From: Nitrososphaerota archaeon
GTDB lineage: Archaea; Thermoproteota; Nitrososphaeria; Nitrososphaerales; UBA57
Length of the DNA: 64,000 nucleotides
Reading direction: 5' to 3'
Assembly: GCA_024860875.1 (NCBI GenBank)
Contig: JACPSZ010000017.1
Location: forward strand, 1-64,000
The notes beneath the pieces are model-generated. The model saw only the letters and a list, made by a program, of their open reading frames with translations, was not told the DNA's origin and made no database searches. Below, one piece after another: positions 8,472-17,532 of this stretch. Numbering within the stretch: position 1 is the stretch's first letter; each line of letters begins with the position of its first letter. The position numbers were made by a program, and so were the translations under genes.

Positions 8472-8585
8472 TAGAGTATTCTACTTCTTTACTATATTTT
8501 CGCTTTATATGGCAACCCCCCCCATCTTTTGTGCAGGGACACGCATGTACCCCCATACGGGAGTCATACAGGAGCGAGCGTACAA
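8465..8585 (-). repeat. Intergenic hairpin element, copy A
   Basis: Read on the minus strand it contains CTCCTGTATGACTCCC and a short hairpin (8549-8576), then GGGGTTGCCATATAAAGC (8502-8520), a ...AGTAAAG block (8487-8493) and a hairpin with GTAGA/TCTAC arms (8471-8484). The same order occurs at 19321-19398 and partly at 28101-28155 and 30650-30690. It lies downstream of nth in the same orientation and fills the convergent gap between the PPOX gene and nth. Confidence 0.7.
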
Positions 8586-8614
8586 TAGCGCAATACTCAA
8601 CAAATAATCTGCAA

Positions 8615-9250
8615 TTAGTAAGAAAATGCAGAAGGACAAACATCATTCAATATGCAGTCAGCACATCGGGGCTTCCTCGCGTAGCACACGTTTCTGCCGT
8701 GCAGTATCAGCAGGATTGCAATTTTATTCCATAGAGCCTTGGGCGTTATGGTCATTAGATCCTCCTCAATTTTATCAGGATTGTCGCTTTGTGTCAAACC
8801 GAGCCTTTTGGAGAGACGTTTGACGTGCGTGTCTACCGCTATTCCTTCGGTCTTATTGTAAGCAACAGAAAGTATGATATTGGCAGTCTTTCTGCCTACG
8901 CCCGGTAATTGCAATAATCCTTCCATGGTGTCAGGAACTCTTGAACCAAACGATCTAACAATGATCTTGGAGGCTTCCTTGATATATTTGGCCTTGCTGT
9001 GGTAGTAACCAGTCGGCCTAATGATGCTTTTAAGTTTCTTCGTATTGGCAGAAGAGAAATCTTCTGGAGTCCTGTACTCTTTGAATAGCGTCTTTGTAAC
9101 TATATTGACTCGTGCATCGGTGCATTGGGCTGATAATATGGTTGCTATTAGCAACTCGAACGGATTTCTATAATTTAGGGAGGTCTTTATTGGAGGATAT
9201 AGTCGTTTCAGTCTGTAGACTATTTTTCTTAAATTTGCTTTTGATATCAT
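8615..9250 (-). CDS. nth: Endonuclease III (DNA glycosylase/AP lyase)
   Basis: 211 residues. The helix-hairpin-helix and following segment LQLPGVGRKTANIILSVAYN, then AVDTHVKRLSKRLGL with the catalytic aspartate, identify Nth; the C-terminal CYARKPRCADCILNDVC gives the C-x6-C-x2-C-x5-C [4Fe-4S] site. It removes oxidised pyrimidines and cleaves the abasic site in base-excision repair. It starts 17 bp after cobY, so it could be read from the cobamide operon, although its function is unrelated. Confidence 0.95.
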   Translation of the reverse strand: MISKANLRKIVYRLKRLYPPIKTSLNYRNPFELLIATILSAQCTDARVNIVTKTLFKEYRTPEDFSSANTKKLKSIIRPTGYYHSKAKYIKEASKIIVRSFGSRVPDTMEGLLQLPGVGRKTANIILSVAYNKTEGIAVDTHVKRLSKRLGLTQSDNPDKIEEDLMTITPKALWNKIAILLILHGRNVCYARKPRCADCILNDVCPSAFSY

Positions 9251-9267
9251 TCAGGTCTAAAATAGCT

Positions 9268-9891
9268 CTACGAAATAGAATTCAACAGGGATTTAGAGAA
9301 TATACGCTCCGCAACAGCTAAATCCTTTGGAGAATTAACATTAATCAGAGTTTCAGCATCATAAACTATGAAATCCTCTTGCTCAGGTTCAGAACCATTG
9401 ATTGCACTTCCGTCCAGCACGTTTACTCCTGCAGGTACAACATCCAAACCTTCTATGTTGAAGATGATTTCTGGCTCAACCCCGATTTTCCTGTATTCAG
9501 AAACGGGTACCATGACAGAAAGTGCTGCCTTGGAGCAGCTCTCAAAACGAGCAAGAATAAGATCGAGAGTTGTAGGTCTTATACATGGCATGTCAGCAGA
9601 TATGATTATTGTTTCTCTTAACCCGAGTTTCTTTATGGCATAGCGTAAATCTTCCACATAACCAAGACCTTCAGTTTCAACTACTTCTGCTCCAAACTTC
9701 TTAGCTATCAAAGCGGTTTTAGGTGTATTGCTGGAAACAGCAACTATCACCCTCCTAATGTTCTTGCATGCTCTGAGAGCATTAATGACATGTTGAATCA
9801 TCGGCTTTCCAGAAACTTCGAGTAGGGGTTTTTCACCTTTGCCAAGCCTGCTACCCTTACCTCCAGCCATTAGAAGCGCTACAATGTTCAT
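9268..9891 (-). CDS. cobY: GTP:adenosylcobinamide-phosphate guanylyltransferase CobY
   Basis: 207 residues of the MobA/NTP-transferase fold; LLMAGGKGSRLGKGEKPL is the nucleotide-binding signature and ADMPCI holds the metal-binding aspartate. This is the archaeal non-orthologous replacement for bacterial CobU: it activates adenosylcobinamide-phosphate with GTP. Its position directly after cobS (4-bp overlap) in a cobamide operon supports CobY over other nucleotidyltransferases. Confidence 0.9.
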   Translation of the reverse strand: MNIVALLMAGGKGSRLGKGEKPLLEVSGKPMIQHVINALRACKNIRRVIVAVSSNTPKTALIAKKFGAEVVETEGLGYVEDLRYAIKKLGLRETIIISADMPCIRPTTLDLILARFESCSKAALSVMVPVSEYRKIGVEPEIIFNIEGLDVVPAGVNVLDGSAINGSEPEQEDFIVYDAETLINVNSPKDLAVAERIFSKSLLNSIS

Positions 9892-10640
9892 CGGCTTATC
9901 GCCAGAATAGCAAGAAGAGAAGTTAGGCGGGAGATATCGTTTGTAGCTCCAAATACATCTCCTGTGATCCCTCCAAAGTTTCTATTTGAAACCCATGTCA
10001 AGAATATGGTTGTAAGGAAGCCTACCAACACTATGAGTATTCCCGTAAGACCCGTAATAAGAATCGCTAGAACAATCGAGATTGTAAGAGAAGAAGCCAA
10101 ACGCACTCCTCTCTTATCTCCTCGCATCTTTTCTATGAAGGAAACGTTCATGCCTGGAGCAGCAGACTTGCCTATCCATGCTAGAGTCACCATCGCAAAC
10201 TTCGCAGATATTTCAACAACAATGAGGTCTTGCAGAAAGGTTAGAGCACCAAGATATGGGATACTTAGGGCTGTTGCAGCAAGTATAACGAAACCTAGAG
10301 CGAAGCCTCCTACACCTGTATTCTTGTCGTGCATGGCTGCAATCTTCTCCTTGGGAGAACCGTTGTACATCAATCCATCTCCAAAGTCTATTAGCCCGTC
10401 GGTATGGTGCAGCCCAGTAATGTATAGCAGGAAACCAAACGCAAGAATTCCTGCTATCATCGTCGGAAATATCAAGCGAAATACTCCAAGTACTATCCCT
10501 GCCAGAAGCCCGATAACTGCACCTATCAAAGGAGCAAGTGGCATATAGTTAGCCGCCTCAGTAAGAGTGCTCTCATCTGATTTGATCGGAATGACGGTGA
10601 AAAATGCGAATAGAGACTTGATGCCTTTTAGAGCTCCCAA
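9888..10640 (-). CDS. cobS: Adenosylcobinamide-GDP ribazoletransferase (cobalamin synthase) CobS
   Basis: 250 residues, an integral membrane enzyme with about six to seven helices. GLHHTDGLIDFGDGLMYNG is the metal-binding DG..D motif of CobS, and KEKIAAMHDKNTGVGGFALG is the second signature. It joins adenosylcobinamide-GDP to alpha-ribazole, the last assembly step. It lies between cbiB (23 bp) and cobY (4-bp overlap). Confidence 0.94.
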   Translation of the reverse strand: MGALKGIKSLFAFFTVIPIKSDESTLTEAANYMPLAPLIGAVIGLLAGIVLGVFRLIFPTMIAGILAFGFLLYITGLHHTDGLIDFGDGLMYNGSPKEKIAAMHDKNTGVGGFALGFVILAATALSIPYLGALTFLQDLIVVEISAKFAMVTLAWIGKSAAPGMNVSFIEKMRGDKRGVRLASSLTISIVLAILITGLTGILIVLVGFLTTIFLTWVSNRNFGGITGDVFGATNDISRLTSLLAILAISR

Positions 10641-10663
10641 CTCTACCGCTCCTTAAATTTCTC

Positions 10664-11605
10664 TCAATTAGAAAAGACTCCCGTTAAAGCAATTATTGGC
10701 AATATTATCAACACTACAAAGAGCGTGGTTGCAACGTACATTATCCTCAAAGCTTTTGCTATATGCACAGCCGTCATAGAAGCTCTTCTGTCCCCCAGAA
10801 TATAATACTGTGGTTTTTCGAGCTGGACATTTAGAGCTCCTGCAACTGCTGCCATGGACCATCCTGCATTGACGCTCTGAGTCTTTGCATGATCGCGCTT
10901 TAGAATTCTCCAAGCGTTCTGCCAGTCTTCACGAAGGATTGCTGCTGAAACTATTATCAGAAATGCAACAAGGCGGGCAGGTATTAAATTCACTATTGTG
11001 TCCATCTTTGCAGAAAATTTTCCCACATATTCATATCTTCGTTCTCTATAACCTACCATAGAATCAAGTGTGTTAATTGCTCTATAAGCGACCGCTCCAG
11101 ATACGCCGAAAATTCCAAAGTAGAATAATGGAGATGCGATGCCATCTACCAAGCCCTCTGCCACAGTTTCAACCGCTGCAGAAATTATCTGCTGTTCATC
11201 AAGTCTGTTAACATCCCTTCTGACGACCTTCTGCAGTGGCATTCTGGCTTTTTCTGTAGATCCTTCTTGGATGGCATAGAGGATTGGTAAAACATGGTTT
11301 CTTAGCGATTTGATGGCGAATGTAGTTTTGAGTATTATTGCCGAGCATAGGATATAGGCGAGCAGCCCAAGGATGAGTCTTGAAATTTCAATTATTGCTA
11401 GTGATGCTATCGAAAATATGGCTATTATTATTATAGCCAGAAATGAACCCTGAACCAACTCGCTTCTGGGGCTTCCAATTTGTATTGAAGAGCTCAATCG
11501 CCTAGAAACTTTACCCATCCAGACGGTCGGATGAAACTTTTCTGGAGGTTCACCGAAGATTATGTCTATTCCCAGAGCCAGAAACAGAATAAGAAGTTCC
11601 TGCAA
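10664..11605 (-). CDS. cbiB: Adenosylcobinamide-phosphate synthase CbiB
   Basis: 313 residues with several membrane helices. DIIFGEPPEKFHPTVWMG at the N-terminus, VAEGLVDGIASPLFYFG and YRAINTLDSMVGYRERRY are characteristic. CbiB attaches aminopropanol (or its phosphate) to adenosylcobyric acid. The gene follows cbiP by 11 bp, giving the order of use cbiP then cbiB then cobS/cobY in the operon. Confidence 0.94.
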   Translation of the reverse strand: MQELLILFLALGIDIIFGEPPEKFHPTVWMGKVSRRLSSSIQIGSPRSELVQGSFLAIIIIAIFSIASLAIIEISRLILGLLAYILCSAIILKTTFAIKSLRNHVLPILYAIQEGSTEKARMPLQKVVRRDVNRLDEQQIISAAVETVAEGLVDGIASPLFYFGIFGVSGAVAYRAINTLDSMVGYRERRYEYVGKFSAKMDTIVNLIPARLVAFLIIVSAAILREDWQNAWRILKRDHAKTQSVNAGWSMAAVAGALNVQLEKPQYYILGDRRASMTAVHIAKALRIMYVATTLFVVLIILPIIALTGVFSN

Positions 11606-11616
11606 ACAGGTTCAAC

Positions 11617-13176
11617 TTAACCTGACAAATCAAGCATTTTGAACAATTTCTTCATGTTAAGACTACTTTCAACAACGCTTGCAAGTCTGTCCAGACTCTC
11701 CTGCCAAACTTGCATAGAATCTCTTTTCTTTAGTGCAGGCTTGTTATTCCTTCTTTGCATCAAGAATTTAATGAGCGCGTTTCTTGCACCTTCATTCTCA
11801 AACAAGCCATGGACATACGTTCCTATTACTAAACCATCATTGCTAACTGCTCCATCATTGATATTTACAGTATTTTCGCTTCTACGTATGATTTTGAATG
11901 CTGGCCTTACGCTATTATTGGCAACAGTTCTGCCCATGTGAATTTCGTAACCCATAATTTTCCTTCTGCCAAGTGAACCAAAGATTGGCGTCCAAGCAAA
12001 ACTCTCTGCCGAGATGCGCTCAGTCACCTTTCCATATTTCTCAAAATATGTTACAACATCTAGAAGCCCAAGACCCTTAAACTCTCCCTTAACCTTACCC
12101 TCTATACCATCTTTGTCGATGATACGCTTTCCTAAAATTTGGTAGCCGCCGCAAACACCTAAGATAGGTCTATTCTTTGCCATGCTTACAATTTTCTTTA
12201 CAAGGCCAGATTTTTCTAGCCAGAGCAGATCTTGTATCGTGTTTTTTGTGCCTGGCAGTATTATTGAATCGGGGTCTCCCAATTCTGCTTCCGATTTTAC
12301 ATATCGCGTTCTAACATTGGTCATCATTTTGAAAGGTTCGTAGTCCGTAAAATTGGAAATTCTTGGAAGATGAATTATTGCTATGTCAATTTGCGGTTCT
12401 TGTGCTGTGCCGAGATCTTCAAGGGCTACGGAATCTTCGCTCGGTAGTTGCAGTCCTTCAATGAAAGGAACTACTCCGAGCATTGGCTTCTTTGTAATCC
12501 TCTGAAGTTGAACCAAACCCGGCTTGAGAATAGCCAAATCGCCTCTGAACTTGTTGATTACAAAACCCTTGATTCTTCTCCTGTGCCTAGGTTTTAGGAG
12601 CTCTAGTGTCCCTACAATGCTTGCAAACACCCCACCTCTGTCTATGTCCCCAACGAGAATCACAGGAGCATCGACAATGTCTGCAACCCTCATATTCGCT
12701 ATTTCATGATCATAGAGGTTAATCTCTGCAGGACTTCCAGCTCCTTCAATTACGACGATTTCAAAATCCGCTTCCAGCCTCTTAAGCGATTCCTTTAGGC
12801 AGTGTATCCCTTCTCCGCGAGCAAAATCGGAATAGTAGTTTGAAGCACTGATATCGATATACGGTGTGCCATTTAGCACTATTTGAGAGGTCATGTTCCC
12901 TTTTGGCTTAAGGAGAATTGGGTTCATGTCAGATGTTGGCTCGGTTCGTGCGGCAATTGCTTGCACTGCTTGTGCACGGGCTATCTCTTTACCATCGTTT
13001 GTAACGAAGGAATTTAATGACATGTTTTGAGCCTTAAAGGGTGCAACCCGATATCCAGCATTAGAGAAGATTCTGCAAAGTGCTGCCACCATCAGACTTT
13101 TGCCACAATGCGATGATGTGCCCTGAACCATGATCTTGCGACATTTCTCCGCTTTCCGCCCTTCAGAATTCTCCAA
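11617..13176 (-). CDS. cbiP: Adenosylcobyric acid synthase (glutamine-hydrolysing) CbiP/CobQ
   Basis: 519 residues, normal for the family. The N-terminal MVQGTSSHCGKSLMVAALC is a dethiobiotin-synthetase-like P-loop; VIEGAGSPAEINL follows. The C-terminal class-I glutamine amidotransferase domain has the nucleophile in PILGVCGGYQILG and a histidine in YVHGLFEN. It amidates four side chains of the corrin ring. Neighbours are the cobD-like aminotransferase (5 bp) and cbiB (11 bp). Confidence 0.95.
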   Translation of the reverse strand: MENSEGRKAEKCRKIMVQGTSSHCGKSLMVAALCRIFSNAGYRVAPFKAQNMSLNSFVTNDGKEIARAQAVQAIAARTEPTSDMNPILLKPKGNMTSQIVLNGTPYIDISASNYYSDFARGEGIHCLKESLKRLEADFEIVVIEGAGSPAEINLYDHEIANMRVADIVDAPVILVGDIDRGGVFASIVGTLELLKPRHRRRIKGFVINKFRGDLAILKPGLVQLQRITKKPMLGVVPFIEGLQLPSEDSVALEDLGTAQEPQIDIAIIHLPRISNFTDYEPFKMMTNVRTRYVKSEAELGDPDSIILPGTKNTIQDLLWLEKSGLVKKIVSMAKNRPILGVCGGYQILGKRIIDKDGIEGKVKGEFKGLGLLDVVTYFEKYGKVTERISAESFAWTPIFGSLGRRKIMGYEIHMGRTVANNSVRPAFKIIRRSENTVNINDGAVSNDGLVIGTYVHGLFENEGARNALIKFLMQRRNNKPALKKRDSMQVWQESLDRLASVVESSLNMKKLFKMLDLSG

Positions 13177-13181
13177 AATTA

Positions 13182-14276
13182 TCAGTTTACAATTTCCTTT
13201 AGCGATTGGACTAGTTTCTTATTTTCTTTCCTGCTCCTTATAGCTATGCGTATATGATTAGGCAGTCCGAACGAACTGCACTCTCTGATCAAAATATCTC
13301 GTTGCAGAAGTTTTCGTTTAATATCTGATGCTGAAAGGTTGCTTGAACTAACATCTACAAAAATAAAATTTGCATCAGGCTTTACAGGTCTGAAGCCGTT
13401 AATTCTGCCTAAGGTTTCGAACAGAAATTCTCGCTCTTCCTCTACAAGATGACGTACTTTGATCAGACCTCTATCATGCAAAGCTGCTACGGCTGCAACC
13501 TCTGCCAAGCAATTTACACTCCAAGGCGGTTTTACTCTATTCAGCAGATCAACAATTTCCTTTGAACCAATACCGTACCCTACTCTAAGTCCTGTCAAGC
13601 CGAAGAACTTGGTGAATGATCTCAGAACAAAGAGATTTGGATATTCTCCAACAAGACCAACTGCTGTATTCCGTTTCGGGTTAGATATGAACTCGACAAA
13701 ATCCTCATCAACAAACACCAGAGCATCTTGCTTTATAGCTCGCTCCAGAACTTGAACGATGGTTCGCCTTGAGGTAAATGTGCTAGTAGGATTGTTGGGA
13801 TTACAAATAAAGATGATTTTGCTTTCATAATTTATCTTGTCGGGGTCTACTTTAAACACTGAATCCAATTCAAAAAATTTCGGCCTTGCTCCTGTCCTTC
13901 TTACTGCGATTTCATATTCTCCGAATGTAGGCTTTGGTATCTGAACTTCCTCACCTTTATCTAGAAAGACTTCGCAGAAAAGATAGATTATCTCTGTGGA
14001 GCCATTTCCTACAAGTATGTTTTCTTCATCAACGTTAAGATATTCTGAAATGGCTCGATGCAGCGATGGATATTTTGTATCTGGGTAGAATGGAATTCTC
14101 CACAGATTCTTCTTTATGACATTGATTACTTTGAACGAAATGCCGAGAGGGTTTACATTGGAGCTAAAGTCAATTATCTCGGAAGCAGGTTTTCGCTGAT
14201 TCCAAATCTCGCCACCGTGCGTAGCTGGTTCTATATGTCTAATATGCTCCTTTGCAATGTCATATGCAGATTTCAT
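13182..14276 (-). CDS. cobD: PLP aminotransferase-fold enzyme, probably L-threonine-O-3-phosphate decarboxylase CobD
   Basis: 364 residues, fold-type I. ATHGGEIW near the N-terminus, FSSNVNPLG, CNPNNPTS, FVDEDFVEF (PLP aspartate) and LRSFTKFFGLTGLRVGYG (PLP lysine) are seen. The family contains both histidinol-phosphate aminotransferase and CobD; the THGG and SSNVNPLG motifs and a place between cbiP and cobT favour CobD, which makes aminopropanol phosphate for the nucleotide loop. The specificity call is mainly from context. Confidence 0.82.
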   Translation of the reverse strand: MKSAYDIAKEHIRHIEPATHGGEIWNQRKPASEIIDFSSNVNPLGISFKVINVIKKNLWRIPFYPDTKYPSLHRAISEYLNVDEENILVGNGSTEIIYLFCEVFLDKGEEVQIPKPTFGEYEIAVRRTGARPKFFELDSVFKVDPDKINYESKIIFICNPNNPTSTFTSRRTIVQVLERAIKQDALVFVDEDFVEFISNPKRNTAVGLVGEYPNLFVLRSFTKFFGLTGLRVGYGIGSKEIVDLLNRVKPPWSVNCLAEVAAVAALHDRGLIKVRHLVEEEREFLFETLGRINGFRPVKPDANFIFVDVSSSNLSASDIKRKLLQRDILIRECSSFGLPNHIRIAIRSRKENKKLVQSLKEIVN

Positions 14277-14278
14277 TG

Positions 14279-15379
14279 CTATTTACGCTCCATAACCATC
14301 TGTGCATAACCTCGTTCAACATTTTTCAGAACGATGTCTCTGGTAATGCTACCATTTGACTTTATCATGGTTGAAATTATTGCTCCTCCCGCACCAACAC
14401 CCTCTTTTACAACACCTTCCTCGTATGCCCTTAAGCCTTGAAATCTGGAAGAACCGAAATCAAGATTGGCCGCAAGAATAGGCACATCAGAAATCTGCTT
14501 TATAATTCCCACCAAATCAGACATTGGATCTTGTGCGAGCCAACTTGTTGTGCCGATGGCAAGATTTTGCGAGACACGAGGTTCTATTCTGTGAATCAAA
14601 GAGAGCGCGGCCCCCATCTGAGTACCTCCTGCAAGCATAACTGGGATGTTGCCTGTTGCACCTACTGCAAGCCCGGCAATTGCTGCAAGTACAGGGTCTC
14701 CAACTTTAGATACTGCTTGAATCGGTTTATCTACCAAAGAACCCTCTTCTATCCCGGCAGCCTTCAACGCGGTTTTAGCGACTTCCGTCTTTAGGCTATG
14801 AGGGTTTGTGGACATGCTACTACTGACCCTTCCAATGGCATCAATGCCTAATGCAAGTAATACTGCCAAGGCTGTAGTTGTTCCTCCAGGTATGCTCTCT
14901 CCTATGACAAGATAACCCGGAAGTTTGGATAGTTGTTCTCCAAGGGTCTTTGCATTCTGAAATATTTCTAGAGCGTCTTTACACGCTTTTCCGCTCCTAA
15001 TGTCCTTTCCATAACTGCCATCAAGATTTACAAAAGGAACCATTGGTTTTATTCTGCTACCAGCATCTACTATTAGTGATGGAACGTTGGAAGATTGTAT
15101 TGCAGAGCGGGTTATTATCGCTGGTGTTGGTATCCCTTCAGGCGTGACAGGTATCTGTCTTATACACTTGCATCTGCCAAGCAGAAGAATTTCTGCATCA
15201 GCCGGAGGAGTGTAATCGGTCAAGTTCGGATTCTTTCCGGCTGCCGAAATGTTAGGTATCTTTGCAGTTTCGGTAGTTCCAATTACGCACACGAATAAAG
15301 GATTTTTTGACACCAGTCTTTTTGCAAATTCTTTGCCTCCTGTTTTGTTGCTGACAAAAAGCAGATCAGTCGTCCTCAT
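14279..15379 (-). CDS. cobT: Archaeal CobT-like nicotinate-nucleotide-dimethylbenzimidazole phosphoribosyltransferase (UPF0284)
   Basis: 366 residues matching the archaeal CobT-like family: GESIPGGTTTALAVLLALG, GDPVLAAIAGLAVGA and MLAGGTQMGAAL are glycine-rich phosphoribosyltransferase segments. It would activate the lower-ligand base to its alpha-ribotide for CobS. It is the first gene of the leftward operon, 61 bp from the divergent btuF start. The identity of the lower ligand is unknown. Confidence 0.88.
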   Translation of the reverse strand: MRTTDLLFVSNKTGGKEFAKRLVSKNPLFVCVIGTTETAKIPNISAAGKNPNLTDYTPPADAEILLLGRCKCIRQIPVTPEGIPTPAIITRSAIQSSNVPSLIVDAGSRIKPMVPFVNLDGSYGKDIRSGKACKDALEIFQNAKTLGEQLSKLPGYLVIGESIPGGTTTALAVLLALGIDAIGRVSSSMSTNPHSLKTEVAKTALKAAGIEEGSLVDKPIQAVSKVGDPVLAAIAGLAVGATGNIPVMLAGGTQMGAALSLIHRIEPRVSQNLAIGTTSWLAQDPMSDLVGIIKQISDVPILAANLDFGSSRFQGLRAYEEGVVKEGVGAGGAIISTMIKSNGSITRDIVLKNVERGYAQMVMERK

Positions 15380-15440
15380 TCGAGATTGGACAATCCATTC
15401 TTAAAAGATATAAAGATATGGTTGGATCATCCATCCAGCT
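15380..15440. promoter_or_regulatory. Divergent cobT/btuF promoter with two related palindromes
   Basis: The 61-bp gap holds an AT-rich core (TTAAAAGATATAAAGATATG) able to act as TATA on either strand, flanked by two similar 11-mers, TGGACAATCCA (15387-15397) and TGGATCATCCA (15423-15433), the second a perfect palindrome around its central base. They bracket both promoters and look like a regulator's paired operator. No cobalamin riboswitch fits in this space. Confidence 0.45.
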
Positions 15441-16442
15441 ATGTCTATCAAAACGGTTTCACTAATTGCAATTGGGATTATAGTTCTTGGTTCAATTGCG
15501 GGTCTATTTTACTTTCAAACTCCGGCCCAGATAAAGAAGAGAGAATCATATCCATTAAGCGTAGTTGACGATTTAGGGAGAAACATAACAATCAGGGCAA
15601 AGCCGACTAGGATAGTTTCGCTTATACCAAGTGCAAGTGAACTTGTCTATGCAGTTGGGGCTGGCAATTTGCTTGTCGGTGTGGATCAGTTCAGCGCCTA
15701 TCCGGATCAACTTGTGCGGAGGGTGGAATCGGGAAATCTAACAATTGTAGGTTCAGGTCTTAACCCAGATTTAGACAAGGTGATTTCCCTCAACCCGGAC
15801 ATCATACTCATTAGTGGTCAAAGCTCCTTCAACGCCAAAGGCGTTCAACGACTTTTAGAGTTTGGGTATACAATTGTCAGTCTCGACGCACAAAATATTT
15901 ATGGCGTATTTTCAAATATAGAACTTTTGGGAAAAGTGACTGGAAATTCAGAGCAGGCATCTAAGCTAAGTACAAGTTTGAGAGAGAGGATTTCTAAAGT
16001 TGAATCCGCAGTCAAAGGCTCTCCAAAGGCCAGAGTTTATGTAGAAAACTGGAATGACCCGTTATTCAGCGTCGGACCAGGATCTATACAGGACGAATTG
16101 ATTAACAGGGTTGGAGGGATTAACGTATTCTCCGATCTGCCGAAGAAATCTGCTCAGGTAAGTTCTGAGGCTGTAATTGCGAAGAATCCAGAAGTTATAG
16201 TGCTTTTCCACAAAATTACCAAAATTGAAGAAGTAAAGAACAGGCCGGGCTGGAATGTTATTGATGCTGTAAAGAAGAATAGGGTATATTACATTTCTGA
16301 GGAGGAGAATATAGCACCATATGGAGCCCCAGGACCAAGAGTTGTTGATGGTCTTGAAAAGATTGCTGTATTGATACATCCAGAGATATTCAAGAATCAA
16401 AACAAAAACCCAAACATATTACTGATGCTGAAGGCTAACTGA
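15441..16442 (+). CDS. btuF: ABC transporter substrate-binding protein, cobalamin/corrinoid type BtuF
   Basis: 333 residues with an N-terminal uncleaved-looking hydrophobic anchor (about 5-27) and a class-III binding-protein body: RIVSLIPSASELVYAVGAGNLLVG, NPDIILISG and EVIVLFHKI. I see no lipobox cysteine, so anchoring by the helix is likely. The class also binds haem and siderophores; adjacency to cobamide genes points to corrinoids. First gene of the importer operon. Confidence 0.88.
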   Translation: MSIKTVSLIAIGIIVLGSIAGLFYFQTPAQIKKRESYPLSVVDDLGRNITIRAKPTRIVSLIPSASELVYAVGAGNLLVGVDQFSAYPDQLVRRVESGNLTIVGSGLNPDLDKVISLNPDIILISGQSSFNAKGVQRLLEFGYTIVSLDAQNIYGVFSNIELLGKVTGNSEQASKLSTSLRERISKVESAVKGSPKARVYVENWNDPLFSVGPGSIQDELINRVGGINVFSDLPKKSAQVSSEAVIAKNPEVIVLFHKITKIEEVKNRPGWNVIDAVKKNRVYYISEEENIAPYGAPGPRVVDGLEKIAVLIHPEIFKNQNKNPNILLMLKAN

Positions 16443-16444
16443 TT

Positions 16445-17521
16445 TTGAGCGAACTTGCAGAACGACATTTCAGGCGTATTGCGAGCTGGAAGAGGACAGT
16501 TGCTATCTTAGTAGTAGTGCTTGCGTTTACTTCCATCGCTGGTTTGAATGTTGGATTTTCGCAGATACCCTTTCAGAAGATTATTGCAATCCTGTTGCAA
16601 AATGTGCTGAACACTAGCCAAGCTCTAAACATGCCCGAACCAACTGCCGCTGAATCTGCAATTCTGCTGCAGGTCAGGCTTCCAAGGATTCTTGCTGGAA
16701 TTCTTGTTGGAGCTTCGCTTTCTGTTGGAGGAGTAGTCTTCCAAGCGGTGTTCAGAAACCCCATGGCTGACCCCTATGTGCTCGGTGTATCTTCTGGTGC
16801 CGCTGCTGGTGGTGTTGCAGCTATAGCATTTGGCTTTGGAACTGCGACACTTGGTGTGTTCGCAGTTCCTGCCATGGCGTTTTTTGGTGCGTCTATGACC
16901 TCTATGCTCGTTTACAGGCTGGCAAAGATTGGAGGCACAACTCCAGCGATGACCCTTTTGCTCTCTGGGATTGCCATAAGCATAGTCCTATCCTCCTTTG
17001 TTACTCTCACACTATTTTTTGCGAATCCCTACAATCAGCTGCAAGGAATAATCTTCTGGCTCATAGGAAGCCTTGCATCTATGTCTTGGACTGAAGTTAT
17101 TGTGGCTACTCCATTAATCCTGATACCTGCTCTATTGATAAACTTCTTTGGAAGGGACCTAAATGTTATGCTCCTTGGAGAAGAAGAGGCAGGCCATTTG
17201 GGGGTTGAACCTGAATCGTTGAAGAAGATCGTTATTTTGCTTGCGTCGCTTGCCGTTGCTTCCGCAGTGGCGATAAGTGGGATCATAGGATTTGTTGGGC
17301 TAATAGTGCCGCATATTGTCAGGCTTCTAGTAGGCCCTGATCATAGAATACTGATTCCTGCCTCCATAATTGGAGGAGCTACGTACATGGTAGCTTTTGA
17401 TGCTGTCAGCAGGGTGATTTATCCTCCATTGGAGTTTCCTGTTGGCGTGATAACCGCGCTTGCTGGAGGGCCATTCTTCCTATACCTTCTAAGAAGAAAG
17501 AAGGGGAGCTACCGAATATAG
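16445..17521 (+). CDS. btuC: ABC transporter permease, BtuC/FecCD family
   Basis: 358 residues with about nine to ten membrane helices. RLPRILAGILVGASLSVGG, NPMADPYVLGVSSGAA and FVGLIVPHIVRLLVGPDHR are classic FecCD/BtuC motifs. The start is TTG at 16445, 2 bp after btuF. It forms the dimeric channel with BtuD and takes substrate from BtuF. Confidence 0.94.
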   Translation: MSELAERHFRRIASWKRTVAILVVVLAFTSIAGLNVGFSQIPFQKIIAILLQNVLNTSQALNMPEPTAAESAILLQVRLPRILAGILVGASLSVGGVVFQAVFRNPMADPYVLGVSSGAAAGGVAAIAFGFGTATLGVFAVPAMAFFGASMTSMLVYRLAKIGGTTPAMTLLLSGIAISIVLSSFVTLTLFFANPYNQLQGIIFWLIGSLASMSWTEVIVATPLILIPALLINFFGRDLNVMLLGEEEAGHLGVEPESLKKIVILLASLAVASAVAISGIIGFVGLIVPHIVRLLVGPDHRILIPASIIGGATYMVAFDAVSRVIYPPLEFPVGVITALAGGPFFLYLLRRKKGSYRI

Positions 17522-17532
17522 CGTGGTAGAAA

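Noticed and set aside
9964-10548. 194-residue plus-strand ORF opposite cobS
   Set aside because: Antisense of a clear CobS gene with no recognisable domain.
15380-15440. Cobalamin riboswitch before cobT or btuF
   Set aside because: Only 61 bp separate the divergent starts, too short for that fold, and no B12 box is visible.
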